NCBI GenBank assembly: GCA_015228995.1
Contig: JADGCM010000019.1
Location: 1 to 17,960, forward strand
Source of the DNA: Magnetococcales bacterium
GTDB taxonomy: Bacteria; Pseudomonadota; Magnetococcia; Magnetococcales; JADGCH01
Direction: 5' to 3'
Length of the DNA stretch: 17,960 nt
Part shown: positions 1 to 7,040 of the stretch, in pieces
How positions within the stretch are numbered: the first letter of the stretch is position 1
How the letters are laid out: every line of letters starts with the position of its first letter
Translations under genes and position numbers: made by a program
The notes under the pieces: model-generated
Seen by the model: the letters and a program-made list of their open reading frames with translations, nothing else
What the model was told of the DNA's origin: nothing
Databases searched by the model: none

Positions 1-1587
1 ATGGCATCAATCAGGTCGGGGATCTCTTTGGGGCGGGCAAGATGTTTCTACCCCCAAGTGTTTAAAAGTGCCCGGGTGATGAAAAAAGCGGTTGCTTATC
101 TGACCCCATTTATTGAGCAGGAGCGCCAGTCGGAACAGCGCAGCAAGGCTCATATTTTGCTGGCTACCGTAAAAGGAGATGTCCATGATATTGGTAAAAA
201 TATCGTTAAGGTGGTGTTGCAATGTAACAATTACCAAGTGACTGACTTAGGGGTCATGGTGCCTGCGGAAGAAATTTTGCGTCAAGCCGAAGCGCTTCAG
301 GTCGATATGATCGGTCTGTCCGGGCTGATCACCCCTTCTTTGGAGCAGATGGTCGAGATCGCCAGCGCTATGGAACAACGTCAGTGGTCCCGGCCATTGC
401 TCATCGGTGGTGCCACCACTTCTGCCCTGCATACGGCTATTAAAATCGCGCCACGTTATCGTGGTGCTGTGGTGCACGTTAAAGATGCCTCGCGTTGTGT
501 TGGTGTCGTGTCGGCGCTATTGAGTGAGGATCGGCGCGATCACTTCCTAGCGGAACTCAGGGAGAGTTACCGGCGTCTCGCCGATGATTACCAGCGCCGT
601 CAGTCTCATGCGGTGTTACTGCCGTTGGCACAAGCACGGTTGCGTGCAGCGGTACCAGAATGGTTGACGAGTCCGCCGCCGCCAGCTCCCCGTTTTTTGG
701 GATTGCAGGTGCTGAACAATTATCCCCTCAGCGACTTGGTACCGTGGATCGATTGGACGCCATTTTTTCACACCTGGGGGATCCCGGGACGGTTTCCGGC
801 TCTACTGGATGACGCGAAACATGGCGCCGAGGCACGTAAGTTATTTGACGATGCCCAAAAGCAGTTGCAGCAGTTGGTGGCGACGCGGCGTCTACGGGCC
901 CATGCCGTTTTTCGTATCGTCGTGGCTCAGCGCCAAGGTGACGAGGATATCGCCCTGTTTGCGGATGCTTCGTGCCAAGAAAAATTAGGGACCGTTCATA
1001 CCCTCAGACAGCAAGATGTCGCCTCCGGTCAACCATGTCGCGCCCTTGCCGACTGGATCGCACCACCAGAAAGTTCTTGCGGTGATCATCTGGGTTTGTT
1101 TGTGGTCACGGCGGGGGATGGCTTGGAGCAGCTATTGGCTGAGTGTGATCGGGAGCACGACGATTACCAAGCGATTCTGTTTAAGGCTTTGGCGGATCGG
1201 TTGGCGGAGGCATTTGCTGAACATCTGCACCAACGGGTGCGGCAACAGTTTTGGGGCTATGCGCCAGCCGAGCAACTGAGCCAGGAAGAGGTAGTTCGTG
1301 AACGTTATCAGGGCATCCGGCCAGCACCCGGCTATCCGGCTTGTCCTGATCACACTGAAAAAGATCTGATTTTTGATCTATTATCGGCCCAACACCATAC
1401 CGGTGTTGGGCTCACCGAGAGCCGCGCTATGTATCCGGCTGCATCGGTATGTGGTTACTATTTTGCCCATCCGCAAGCGCGCTATTTTCGCGTCGGTCCT
1501 ATCGGATCCGATCAGCTAGAGGATTATGCCCAACGTAAAAATATAACGGTTGCGGAAGCACAGCGCTGGCTCGCCACCAATCCGTAA
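1..1587 (+). CDS. metH: Cobalamin-dependent methionine synthase, C-terminal part (5' end outside window; frame broken near 51-55)
   Basis: MetH transfers a methyl group from 5-methyltetrahydrofolate to homocysteine through methylcobalamin. Only the C-terminal part is in the window. The B12-binding domain carries the DVHDIGKN loop (residues 60-67 of the frame starting at base 1), so His62 is the expected lower cobalt ligand. The typical GLSGLITPSL and LLIGGATTS blocks follow. From about residue 200 to 528 comes the S-adenosylmethionine-dependent reactivation domain, with the SAM-binding RPAPGYPA motif at 440-447. The ATG at base 1 is not a real start. Bases 3-50 read in frame 3 as GINQVGDLFGAGKMFL, the normal MetH sequence before PQVxKSARVMK, and the frame changes in the C run at 51-55. 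The gene therefore began upstream of the window. The stop is TAA at 1585-1587. I am sure of the family. Whether the gene works depends on whether the frame break is real. Confidence 0.93.
   Translation: MASIRSGISLGRARCFYPQVFKSARVMKKAVAYLTPFIEQERQSEQRSKAHILLATVKGDVHDIGKNIVKVVLQCNNYQVTDLGVMVPAEEILRQAEALQVDMIGLSGLITPSLEQMVEIASAMEQRQWSRPLLIGGATTSALHTAIKIAPRYRGAVVHVKDASRCVGVVSALLSEDRRDHFLAELRESYRRLADDYQRRQSHAVLLPLAQARLRAAVPEWLTSPPPPAPRFLGLQVLNNYPLSDLVPWIDWTPFFHTWGIPGRFPALLDDAKHGAEARKLFDDAQKQLQQLVATRRLRAHAVFRIVVAQRQGDEDIALFADASCQEKLGTVHTLRQQDVASGQPCRALADWIAPPESSCGDHLGLFVVTAGDGLEQLLAECDREHDDYQAILFKALADRLAEAFAEHLHQRVRQQFWGYAPAEQLSQEEVVRERYQGIRPAPGYPACPDHTEKDLIFDLLSAQHHTGVGLTESRAMYPAASVCGYYFAHPQARYFRVGPIGSDQLEDYAQRKNITVAEAQRWLATNP
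51..55 (+). other. Frame break in metH (extra C in a CCCCC run)
   Basis: Frame 3 matches MetH up to CTA (bases 48-50) and then runs CCC CCA AGT GTT TAA, stopping at 63-65. Frame 1 matches MetH from CAA GTG (55-60) onward. Removing one C from the run restores the expected Met-Phe-Leu-Pro-Gln-Val. This is a one-base insertion relative to the family, either an error in a homopolymer or a real mutation. Translational +1 slippage on CCC-C is conceivable but nothing supports it. Confidence 0.85.
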
Positions 1588-1614
1588 TTTCTGTCCATTT
1601 CTTGCTTGATAACG

Positions 1615-1643
1615 TTGGCAAGTGTGTTGTATAGGTATAAAAT
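1615..1643 (+). promoter_or_regulatory. Predicted sigma70-type promoter for the transglycosylase-ctpA-yibQ operon
   Basis: The -35 element TTGGCA (1615-1620, 5 of 6 to TTGACA) is followed by a 17-base spacer and the -10 element TAAAAT (1638-1643, 5 of 6 to TATAAT). Transcription would begin near 1650, inside the adjacent palindromic repeat, about 78 bases before the TTG start of the next gene. This is a pattern match by eye. Confidence 0.6.
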
Positions 1644-1644
1644 T

Positions 1645-1694
1645 CCCTCTCCTGCTTCACCCTCTCCCCTCGTGGGAGAGGGCAGGGGGAGGGG
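1645..1694 (+). repeat. GC-rich palindromic intergenic repeat, copy 1
   Basis: The core is a perfect 9-base inverted repeat, CCCTCTCCC (1660-1668) and GGGAGAGGG (1674-1682), with a 5-base loop. Outer arms (CCCTCTCCTGC at 1645-1655 and GCAGGGGGAGGGG at 1682-1694) are nearly complementary. Copies 2 and 3 in this window share the GTGGGAG core and the flanking G-rich arm. It resembles the REP or MITE-like intergenic elements common in gammaproteobacteria; the exact family was not determined. There is no T-run, so it is not a standard terminator. It would form a hairpin in the 5' leader of the downstream operon. Confidence 0.75.
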
Positions 1695-1727
1695 TGTGGA
1701 ACTGGACATCGGAAAAGGGATATCTAA

Positions 1728-2402
1728 TTGGTTAGCCGGGTGGTTGTGCTAGCATGGTCCATCGGTCTATTGGTGTCGCTTGGTGGCGTGCGTCAGCCGC
1801 TGGCGGACATTTACGGCTTTGTTGATGCGCGTGGTGTGATCCACTTGACCGATCGTTACCAGGATAGTCGTTACAGAAGAGTCGTTCGTAGTGCCCTGTC
1901 GCGGCCAGACGCTCTGCCTAGCCGTGCGGCGCTGCCGGCAACTACAGTAACATTACGGCCAGAGATGGTCCAGCGTCTTTGGCGGCCGTCGTTGTCGTCA
2001 CCACCGCAATTTCGTGATACCATTGCCCAGGCAGCCCAACGGTATGGTGTTGATGCGGCGCTGCTGCATGCGGTGATTGAAGTAGAGTCTAACTTTAATC
2101 CATCCGTGGTGTCTCACAAGGGTGCTGCTGGGCTGATGCAACTGATGCCGGCCACGGCATTGCGCTATGGTGTAACAGATCGGCATAACCCAGAGGCTAA
2201 TATTTTTGCCGGCACGCAGCACCTGAGCTATCTGATGCAGTTATTCAAGCACGATCTGATCCTTTCTTTGGCGGCCTATAATGCCGGGGAGGAGAGTGTC
2301 CGTAAGTATGGTTATCAAATTCCACCCTACCAGGAAACCCAGCAGTACGTTGTCAAGGTGTTGGAATCCTATCGTCGTTATAAACAACATTTCACGATGT
2401 AG
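1728..2402 (+). CDS. Secreted lytic transglycosylase with an N-terminal DUF4124-like domain
   Basis: This is a periplasmic enzyme that cleaves the MurNAc-GlcNAc bond of peptidoglycan, with formation of 1,6-anhydro ends. Residues 1-26 form a signal peptide with a hydrophobic core and likely cleavage after PLA. Residues 27-50 (DIYGFVDARGVIHLTDR) match the DUF4124 pattern often found at the head of such proteins. The SLT (family 1-type) catalytic domain spans about 95-215. It has the Glu-Ser motif with presumed catalytic Glu120, then GLMQLMPATA, and AAYNAGEESV near the C-terminus. The TTG start at 1728 was chosen because AGGGA at 1716-1720 lies 7 bases upstream and it gives a complete signal peptide; GTG at 1740 is an alternative. 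The next gene starts 13 bases after the stop, so it probably heads a four-gene operon. Confidence 0.9.
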   Translation: MVSRVVVLAWSIGLLVSLGGVRQPLADIYGFVDARGVIHLTDRYQDSRYRRVVRSALSRPDALPSRAALPATTVTLRPEMVQRLWRPSLSSPPQFRDTIAQAAQRYGVDAALLHAVIEVESNFNPSVVSHKGAAGLMQLMPATALRYGVTDRHNPEANIFAGTQHLSYLMQLFKHDLILSLAAYNAGEESVRKYGYQIPPYQETQQYVVKVLESYRRYKQHFTM

Positions 2403-2415
2403 AAATGGATGATTG

Positions 2416-3648
2416 ATGGACAGTAAACTGGTTTTTGTAGTCGATGATGATAGTGAATTCAAAGATCTGGTCGGTGGGTTGTTGCAACAGGCCGGGCATC
2501 GCGTCCGTTGTTACACCGATGGTGATCCGCTCCTCACCAAGGAAATCGAGACCGATAGCCCCGACTGTATCCTGTTGGACATCATGCTGCACGGGCAATT
2601 GGGGCTTGGTTTGTGTCGTGAGCTGCGTAGCCAAGCAAGGTATAACAATACTAAAATTATCATTGTCTCCGCTAAGCCTTACGAATTTGATCGCAAGCGT
2701 GCCATCGATTTAGGGGCAGATGGTTATTTTGTCAAGCCCATTCGACCGGATCAATTCGTACAGGAGCTCCACCGGATCTTCCAGGATCCCATTGAGTTGA
2801 CTTTTTGGGGGGTGCGTGGTACGCTGCCACGATCTGGGGCTGATTCAGTTCGATATGGTGGTAATACCAACTGCATTTCGTTGCAGTTTTCAAAGGGGCC
2901 TGCTTTTATTTTCGATGCCGGGACCGGACTTAAAGTTTTTTCTGACCACCTGATGCAGCAACGGCGGTTTCCCATGGAAGCCAAGTTGTTTGTTTCCCAT
3001 CCCCACTGGGATCACATCAACGGCCTGCCTTTTTTTGTCCCCCTGTATATGCAAGGCAACGAGTTTGAGATTTTTGGCACGCCGCATGGCCATTTAAGTA
3101 CTCGGGAAATCATTTCAGCCCAGATGGACGGTGTCTATTTTCCAATCAAAATCAAGGAATTCGGGGCTAGGGTCTATTTCCGCGATATTACCGAGGGGAC
3201 GGTTTCATTCAACTACGGCCCCACCGTGCATACCATGTTGCTGATGCATCCCGGTAATTGTTTGGGGTATCGGGTTGAATATCGAGGCCGTGTTATCTGT
3301 TATATCACAGATAACGAGTTGTATCCATCTGATTCAGTTAAATTTAATTCGGTTTACTATAAGCAGTTGCTGCACTTTATCCGCAGTGCGGATGCGCTAA
3401 TCATAGATTCCACCTATACCGAAGCCGAGTACAGTTCTAAAATCGACTGGGGACACTCGTCTATTAAGAATGTCGTCGAATTGGCCCATCGTGGCGAAGT
3501 CAAGGGGCTCTACCTGTATCACCACGACCCAGACCAGAACGATGTGCATATCGACAAGAAACTGGAGCAAGCCAAGCAATTACTGGTGTCGTTGGGTTCT
3601 AAGACGGCCTGTTTTGCGCCACACGAAAAGCAACTATTTGTATTCTAA
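2416..3648 (+). CDS. Response-regulator receiver fused to a metallo-beta-lactamase-fold hydrolase
   Basis: Residues 1-122 form a CheY-like receiver. The acidic pocket is Asp10-Asp12, the phospho-acceptor is Asp55 (CILLDIM), the switch Ser is 85 and the conserved Lys is 107 (FVKPI). From about residue 128 there is a metallo-beta-lactamase domain: HPHWDH at 195-200 (His195, His197, Asp199, His200), His278, Asp299 in YITDNE and His369/370 in YHHDP. A full set of dinuclear-metal ligands therefore seems present. The substrate is unknown. The domain starts LTFWGVRGTLP and resembles PhnP-like and cyclic-phosphodiesterase-like MBL proteins rather than beta-lactamases. There is no DNA-binding domain, so the output is probably enzymatic. 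No histidine kinase is encoded nearby. ATG at 2416 was chosen over the adjacent TTG at 2413. The ribosome-binding site is weak and ctpA follows after 5 bases, suggesting coupled translation. Confidence 0.88.
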   Translation: MDSKLVFVVDDDSEFKDLVGGLLQQAGHRVRCYTDGDPLLTKEIETDSPDCILLDIMLHGQLGLGLCRELRSQARYNNTKIIIVSAKPYEFDRKRAIDLGADGYFVKPIRPDQFVQELHRIFQDPIELTFWGVRGTLPRSGADSVRYGGNTNCISLQFSKGPAFIFDAGTGLKVFSDHLMQQRRFPMEAKLFVSHPHWDHINGLPFFVPLYMQGNEFEIFGTPHGHLSTREIISAQMDGVYFPIKIKEFGARVYFRDITEGTVSFNYGPTVHTMLLMHPGNCLGYRVEYRGRVICYITDNELYPSDSVKFNSVYYKQLLHFIRSADALIIDSTYTEAEYSSKIDWGHSSIKNVVELAHRGEVKGLYLYHHDPDQNDVHIDKKLEQAKQLLVSLGSKTACFAPHEKQLFVF

Positions 3649-3653
3649 GCTCA

Positions 3654-5063
3654 ATGGGGAATCGGTCCGTGAAGAGATATTCGTTCGTTCTGTTGCTGTT
3701 GATAATCGCGACGTTTGTGACGGCACTTGTGGGCAGCAACGTGTTGGCCGTTGGTCAAGTGACTTATGAGAAATTACGTGTATTCTCAGAGGCTTACGAT
3801 AAGATTCGCCAAAGTTACGTCGAAGAGGTAGATGATCAAAAGGTGCTCTATGGGGCTATCCAGGGCATGTTGCGGACGCTGGATCCCCATTCATCTTTCT
3901 TGACACCGGAGAACTTCAAGGAGATGAAGGTGGACACCCGGGGAGAGTTCGGTGGTTTGGGCATTGAGATCAGCCGTGGTGATCGAGCCATCAAGATCGT
4001 TGCTCCCATCGAGGATACCCCGGCCCATCAGGCTGGTATCCAACCCGGTGATCTCATCGTCAAAATAGACGATGAAACGACCCAGGAGATGGACTTATTA
4101 GACGCCGTCAAGAAAATGCGTGGCAAGCCAGGGACGAAAATTACCTTAACTTTGGTACGCAAAAACGAAACAAAACCGCTGGTCGTCACTTTGACCCGGG
4201 CGGTGATCAAGGTGCGTAGCGTCAAGTGGCGCATGGAGCCTAGTCAAATCGGTTATGTACGCATCATCCAATTCAACGAACAAGTTTTTCCCATGTTGCA
4301 AGATGCCATCGCCAGTTTGCACAAGCAGAGTGGCTCTACCGGCTTGAAGGGGTTGGTGTTGGATCTGCGCAATGATCCGGGTGGTCTGTTAGATCAAGCG
4401 GTTCAGGTCGCCGACGCCTTCCTTGATAGTGGTCGTATCGTCTATACCAAAGGACGGATACAGGGTAAGGATATGTCGTTCGATGCCCAACCAGGTGATC
4501 TCATTCACCGCCTGCCGATGGTGGTTTTGATCAATGCCGGTTCGGCCTCCGCTTCTGAAATCGTGGCTGGTGCCCTGCAGGATCATCGTCGTGCCATCAT
4601 CATGGGGACGCAATCTTTCGGTAAAGGTTCGGTACAGACCATCATGCCGTTGGGAGATGGCTCGGGTATGCGCTTGACGACGGCGCAATACTATACGCCC
4701 AATGGTCGCTCCATTCAGGCTAAGGGTATTACGCCTGATCTAGTGGTCGAAGAGATGACCTTAGCCGGCAAAAAAGAGGGGGATCGCCGTACCACCGAGG
4801 CGGATTTGAAGGGTCATTTGCAAAACCATGAAGAGCCGACTCCTCTGCCTGAGGGACAGAAGGATCAAAAAGCAAAAGAGAAGAAGGCGCCGCCCGAGCC
4901 GATCGCTCCGATCACTCCGAACGATGGCGAGGTGAGCGAAGAGGTGGATCGGATCACCGGTAGAGCTAAGGAAGATTACCAGTTGCAGCGCGCCCTGGAT
5001 CTATTGCGCGGTTTGCAGGTCTTTTCACATACCGGTGCCGTAGCGCGATCAACGGTTGAATAA
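3654..5063 (+). CDS. ctpA: Carboxy-terminal processing protease CtpA (peptidase family S41)
   Basis: This is a periplasmic serine protease that trims C-termini of envelope proteins; in other proteobacteria members degrade peptidoglycan hydrolases. Residues 9-33 form an uncleaved or cleaved export segment. A PDZ domain lies at about 95-180 (GGLGIEI through LTLVR). The S41 catalytic core follows, with Ser299 in GSASASE, Lys324 in SFGKGSVQ and Gln328. The Ser-Lys spacing of 25 equals that in E. coli Prc/Tsp. Residues 370-430 are a charged, Pro/Lys-rich low-complexity linker, and the C-terminal helix has the usual LQRALDLLRG. The ATG at 3654 has no clear ribosome-binding site; an in-frame GTG at 3669, 8 bases after GGGGA, may be the true start. 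The yibQ-type gene follows after 18 bases, a common pairing. Confidence 0.93.
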   Translation: MGNRSVKRYSFVLLLLIIATFVTALVGSNVLAVGQVTYEKLRVFSEAYDKIRQSYVEEVDDQKVLYGAIQGMLRTLDPHSSFLTPENFKEMKVDTRGEFGGLGIEISRGDRAIKIVAPIEDTPAHQAGIQPGDLIVKIDDETTQEMDLLDAVKKMRGKPGTKITLTLVRKNETKPLVVTLTRAVIKVRSVKWRMEPSQIGYVRIIQFNEQVFPMLQDAIASLHKQSGSTGLKGLVLDLRNDPGGLLDQAVQVADAFLDSGRIVYTKGRIQGKDMSFDAQPGDLIHRLPMVVLINAGSASASEIVAGALQDHRRAIIMGTQSFGKGSVQTIMPLGDGSGMRLTTAQYYTPNGRSIQAKGITPDLVVEEMTLAGKKEGDRRTTEADLKGHLQNHEEPTPLPEGQKDQKAKEKKAPPEPIAPITPNDGEVSEEVDRITGRAKEDYQLQRALDLLRGLQVFSHTGAVARSTVE

Positions 5064-5081
5064 AATTAAGGCGACGACGGC

Positions 5082-6176
5082 ATGGTACAGCAGCGTGGGT
5101 CGAGCTCAACTCCTCAGTGGCGGCTGCGCTATGCCCTAGCAGCCATCGTCTTTGCCGTGATGGTCGCTACGTCAGCGGTGGTGTGGGATTTTGTTGAGGT
5201 TCCTGCCAGCACACCGGATACAACGACTGCGCAGCAACAACAGGAGGTGCCGTCAGTCGAGTTGCCCCCAGCTGCTGATCCGTGGGCGGCAGCCATCCAC
5301 GAAATGCGCGAGCGAAGTGAGCAATCCCCCCAGCCGCTGCCCGTGTCTTACGAGGAGCATTTTGAGGATCCCGTTACCAATCCGGTCGAACTTCTCAATC
5401 GTGACCAGGATGCGGTGCCGCAACCACAGATCAGAGCCCGTGATGATGGCAGCGGCTCTACTCGTGTTGCGGTGGTCATCGACGATCTCGGTTATCACGC
5501 TGCTGTGTCGCAGGCCATTGCCCGCCTGCCCGCAGATATCACCTTAGCGGTGCTGCCAGATGCTCCTTTTGCGCGTCGGGTGGTGGAAGTTGGTCGAGCC
5601 AGCGGCAAGGAACTCATTCTGCACCAACCGATGGAACCATTGGGCTATCCACGCATTCACCCAGGTCCACTGTCTCTTTTTTCTGGGATGTCAGATGAGC
5701 AAATTGACCGCGTGCTGCGGGCTAACTTGGCTAAGTTTCCCGAAGTGGTGGGGATCAACAACCACATGGGCTCACGTTTAACAGCGCAGCAGAACCCGAT
5801 GAATAGCGTCATGCGGATACTGCGCAGCCGGGGGCTTTTTTTCCTCGATAGTCGCACTTCCAACGCTACGGTAGCCTGGAAAGAGGCGCAACAGATGCAG
5901 GTACCCAACGCAGTGCGTGATGTTTTTCTCGATAACCAACAGGACCAGGATTTAATCCTCCAGCAGTTGCGCCTATTGGAGAGAGTGGCACGCAAACAGG
6001 GGGGGGCCGTCGCCATCGGTCACCCTTATGCAGCGACATTGGCAGCCCTGCAAATTTGGTTACCGGAGACCAAAGAGCGTCGGGTCGAGGTAGTACGGGT
6101 GTCGCAGTTTCTCGGCCCAGTAACAGCACGACAGCACTACCTTCCTAAAGCTGCCGTGGTGGCGCAGCAGCGTTAG
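5082..6176 (+). CDS. yibQ: Divergent polysaccharide deacetylase family protein (YibQ/DUF610 type)
   Basis: Residues 17-35 form one N-terminal transmembrane or signal-anchor segment. A low-complexity Gln/Pro/Thr-rich linker runs to about residue 125. The NodB-like domain then runs from about 128 to 346. Diagnostic motifs are VIDDLG (Asp134-Asp135), HQPME (His181), INNHMGS (225-231), LDSRTS (255-260) and IGHPY (His314). The family is related to polysaccharide deacetylases, but its substrate is not established; it is usually found beside ctpA and envC, which points to cell-wall remodelling. The ATG at 5082 has AAGG about 10 bases upstream. Its last 32 bases overlap the 3' end of bpt on the opposite strand. 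No envC gene is present in this cluster; the transglycosylase and receiver/MBL genes occupy the upstream positions. Confidence 0.9.
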   Translation: MVQQRGSSSTPQWRLRYALAAIVFAVMVATSAVVWDFVEVPASTPDTTTAQQQQEVPSVELPPAADPWAAAIHEMRERSEQSPQPLPVSYEEHFEDPVTNPVELLNRDQDAVPQPQIRARDDGSGSTRVAVVIDDLGYHAAVSQAIARLPADITLAVLPDAPFARRVVEVGRASGKELILHQPMEPLGYPRIHPGPLSLFSGMSDEQIDRVLRANLAKFPEVVGINNHMGSRLTAQQNPMNSVMRILRSRGLFFLDSRTSNATVAWKEAQQMQVPNAVRDVFLDNQQDQDLILQQLRLLERVARKQGGAVAIGHPYAATLAALQIWLPETKERRVEVVRVSQFLGPVTARQHYLPKAAVVAQQR

Positions 6177-6912
6177 CACCCACACTCCACGGTAGCCACG
6201 CTCCGTAACGATAGACCTCTAACGGCTGAAACCGCGATTTGTAGCGCATTTTTGGGCTGGTATCGATCCAGTAGCCGAGATAGAGCCAATTTTTACCCAA
6301 TCGGCGCGCTTCGGCGATCTGCCATAAAATGGCGTAAGTACCGAGGCTGCGTCGGCGGCTCTCCAGCGGCTCAAAAAAGGTGTAAACGGCCGATAGACTG
6401 TCTGGCAAAATATCGACGACGGCCACCATCAGCAGCTGTTGCTGTTGATAAAACTCCACCAACACCGTTTCCAGCCAAGGCGACCAGATAAATTGCCAGT
6501 ACGCTTCTGGCTCAGGATTATCCATGGGTCCGTCCGTATGGCGTGCGGCGAGATAGTTCTGGTAAAGCTGAAAATGGGAGGGGTTGAAGTGGATGGTCTG
6601 TGATGTAATGCTAAGGTCGCGGTTGCGCCGCCAAGTCTGCTGCATATTACGACTGGGTTGAAAGTGAACGACCGGTACCCGTGCTGCCACACACTCCTGG
6701 CAGCCGTTGCCGTAGCCGACGCACAATGGTCGGTAAATCTGTGCCCCACTGCGACGAAAGCCACTGGCCATTAAATCTTGGTACAAAGCCCCATCCATAT
6801 GATCGATATCGCACAAGAAAAGGGCTCCGGCAATGCGACCATCCTCGATATAGCTACATGGATGTGGCAGACCATGCACCAAAGAGAGGGTTCGAAAGCG
6901 CGGCAAAACCAT
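6145..6912 (-). CDS. bpt: Aspartate/glutamate leucyltransferase (Leu-tRNA-protein transferase Bpt)
   Basis: Bpt attaches leucine from Leu-tRNA to proteins starting with Asp or Glu, making them N-degron substrates for ClpAP. Family motifs are GFRRSGAQIYRP (51-62), NRDL (97-100), VAVVDILPDSLSAVYTFFEP (164-182), SLGTYAILWQI and WLYLGYWI (209-216), then MRYKSRFQPLE. ATG at 6912 (255 residues) was chosen because TAAGG precedes it and it begins just before the family's usual N-terminus. A longer frame opens at ATG 6969, but that codon lies inside repeat copy 2 and the added 19 residues look non-homologous. The cysteine motif is unusual: Cys64 and Cys71 are six residues apart, followed by Cys74, where relatives have two residues between the first pair. 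The gene is divergent from hslV and overlaps the yibQ 3' end by 32 bases. Confidence 0.93.
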   Translation of the reverse strand: MVLPRFRTLSLVHGLPHPCSYIEDGRIAGALFLCDIDHMDGALYQDLMASGFRRSGAQIYRPLCVGYGNGCQECVAARVPVVHFQPSRNMQQTWRRNRDLSITSQTIHFNPSHFQLYQNYLAARHTDGPMDNPEPEAYWQFIWSPWLETVLVEFYQQQQLLMVAVVDILPDSLSAVYTFFEPLESRRRSLGTYAILWQIAEARRLGKNWLYLGYWIDTSPKMRYKSRFQPLEVYRYGAWLPWSVGANAAAPPRQL

Positions 6913-6958
6913 ATCGATATACCTTACACAATCGCTGTCTTTATGCCATACTACGTCG

Positions 6959-7002
6959 CCCCTTGCCATCCAGCCCCTTCTCCCACAGGTAGAGAGGGGG
7001 AG
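6959..7002 (-). repeat. GC-rich palindromic intergenic repeat, copy 2 (degenerate)
   Basis: Read on the minus strand this contains CCCCCTCTCT, then GTGGGAGAAGGGGC and a second G-run (GGGG at 6959-6962). It shares the GTGGGAG core and G-rich arm with copies 1 and 3 but is more diverged and its stem is imperfect. It sits between the divergent bpt and hslV genes and covers the false upstream bpt start at 6969. Transcribed toward bpt, it would have the same orientation relative to its downstream gene as the other two copies. Confidence 0.6.
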
Positions 7003-7040
7003 ATATGAGTCTGCTTTCTTTTATTAGGAGCCGTTTCAGT

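Noticed and set aside
48..65. Programmed +1 frameshift at CTA CCC CCA in metH
   Set aside because: No stop codon directly in the shift site, no stimulatory structure was seen, and frameshifting is not known for metH. A homopolymer indel explains it more simply.
1660..1682. Rho-independent terminator after metH
   Set aside because: The stem is strong but no T-run follows, a promoter precedes it and two related copies lie upstream of other genes, so repeat is the better call.
5657..6016. 119-codon minus-strand open frame antisense to yibQ
   Set aside because: Its composition (Arg/Ser/Cys rich) and position over conserved yibQ motifs mark it as a shadow frame.
6913..6969. Upstream ATG at 6969 as the bpt start
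   Set aside because: It falls within repeat copy 2, and the 19 added residues do not look like the Bpt N-terminus; ATG 6912 has a better ribosome-binding site.
6913..7040. Heat-shock (sigma32) or sigma70 promoter between bpt and hslV
   Set aside because: CTTGCC at 6962-6967 has no CCCCAT-like partner at the right distance. TTACAC with CATACT (17-base spacer) matches the -35 consensus too poorly. hslVU must have a promoter, but I could not place it.
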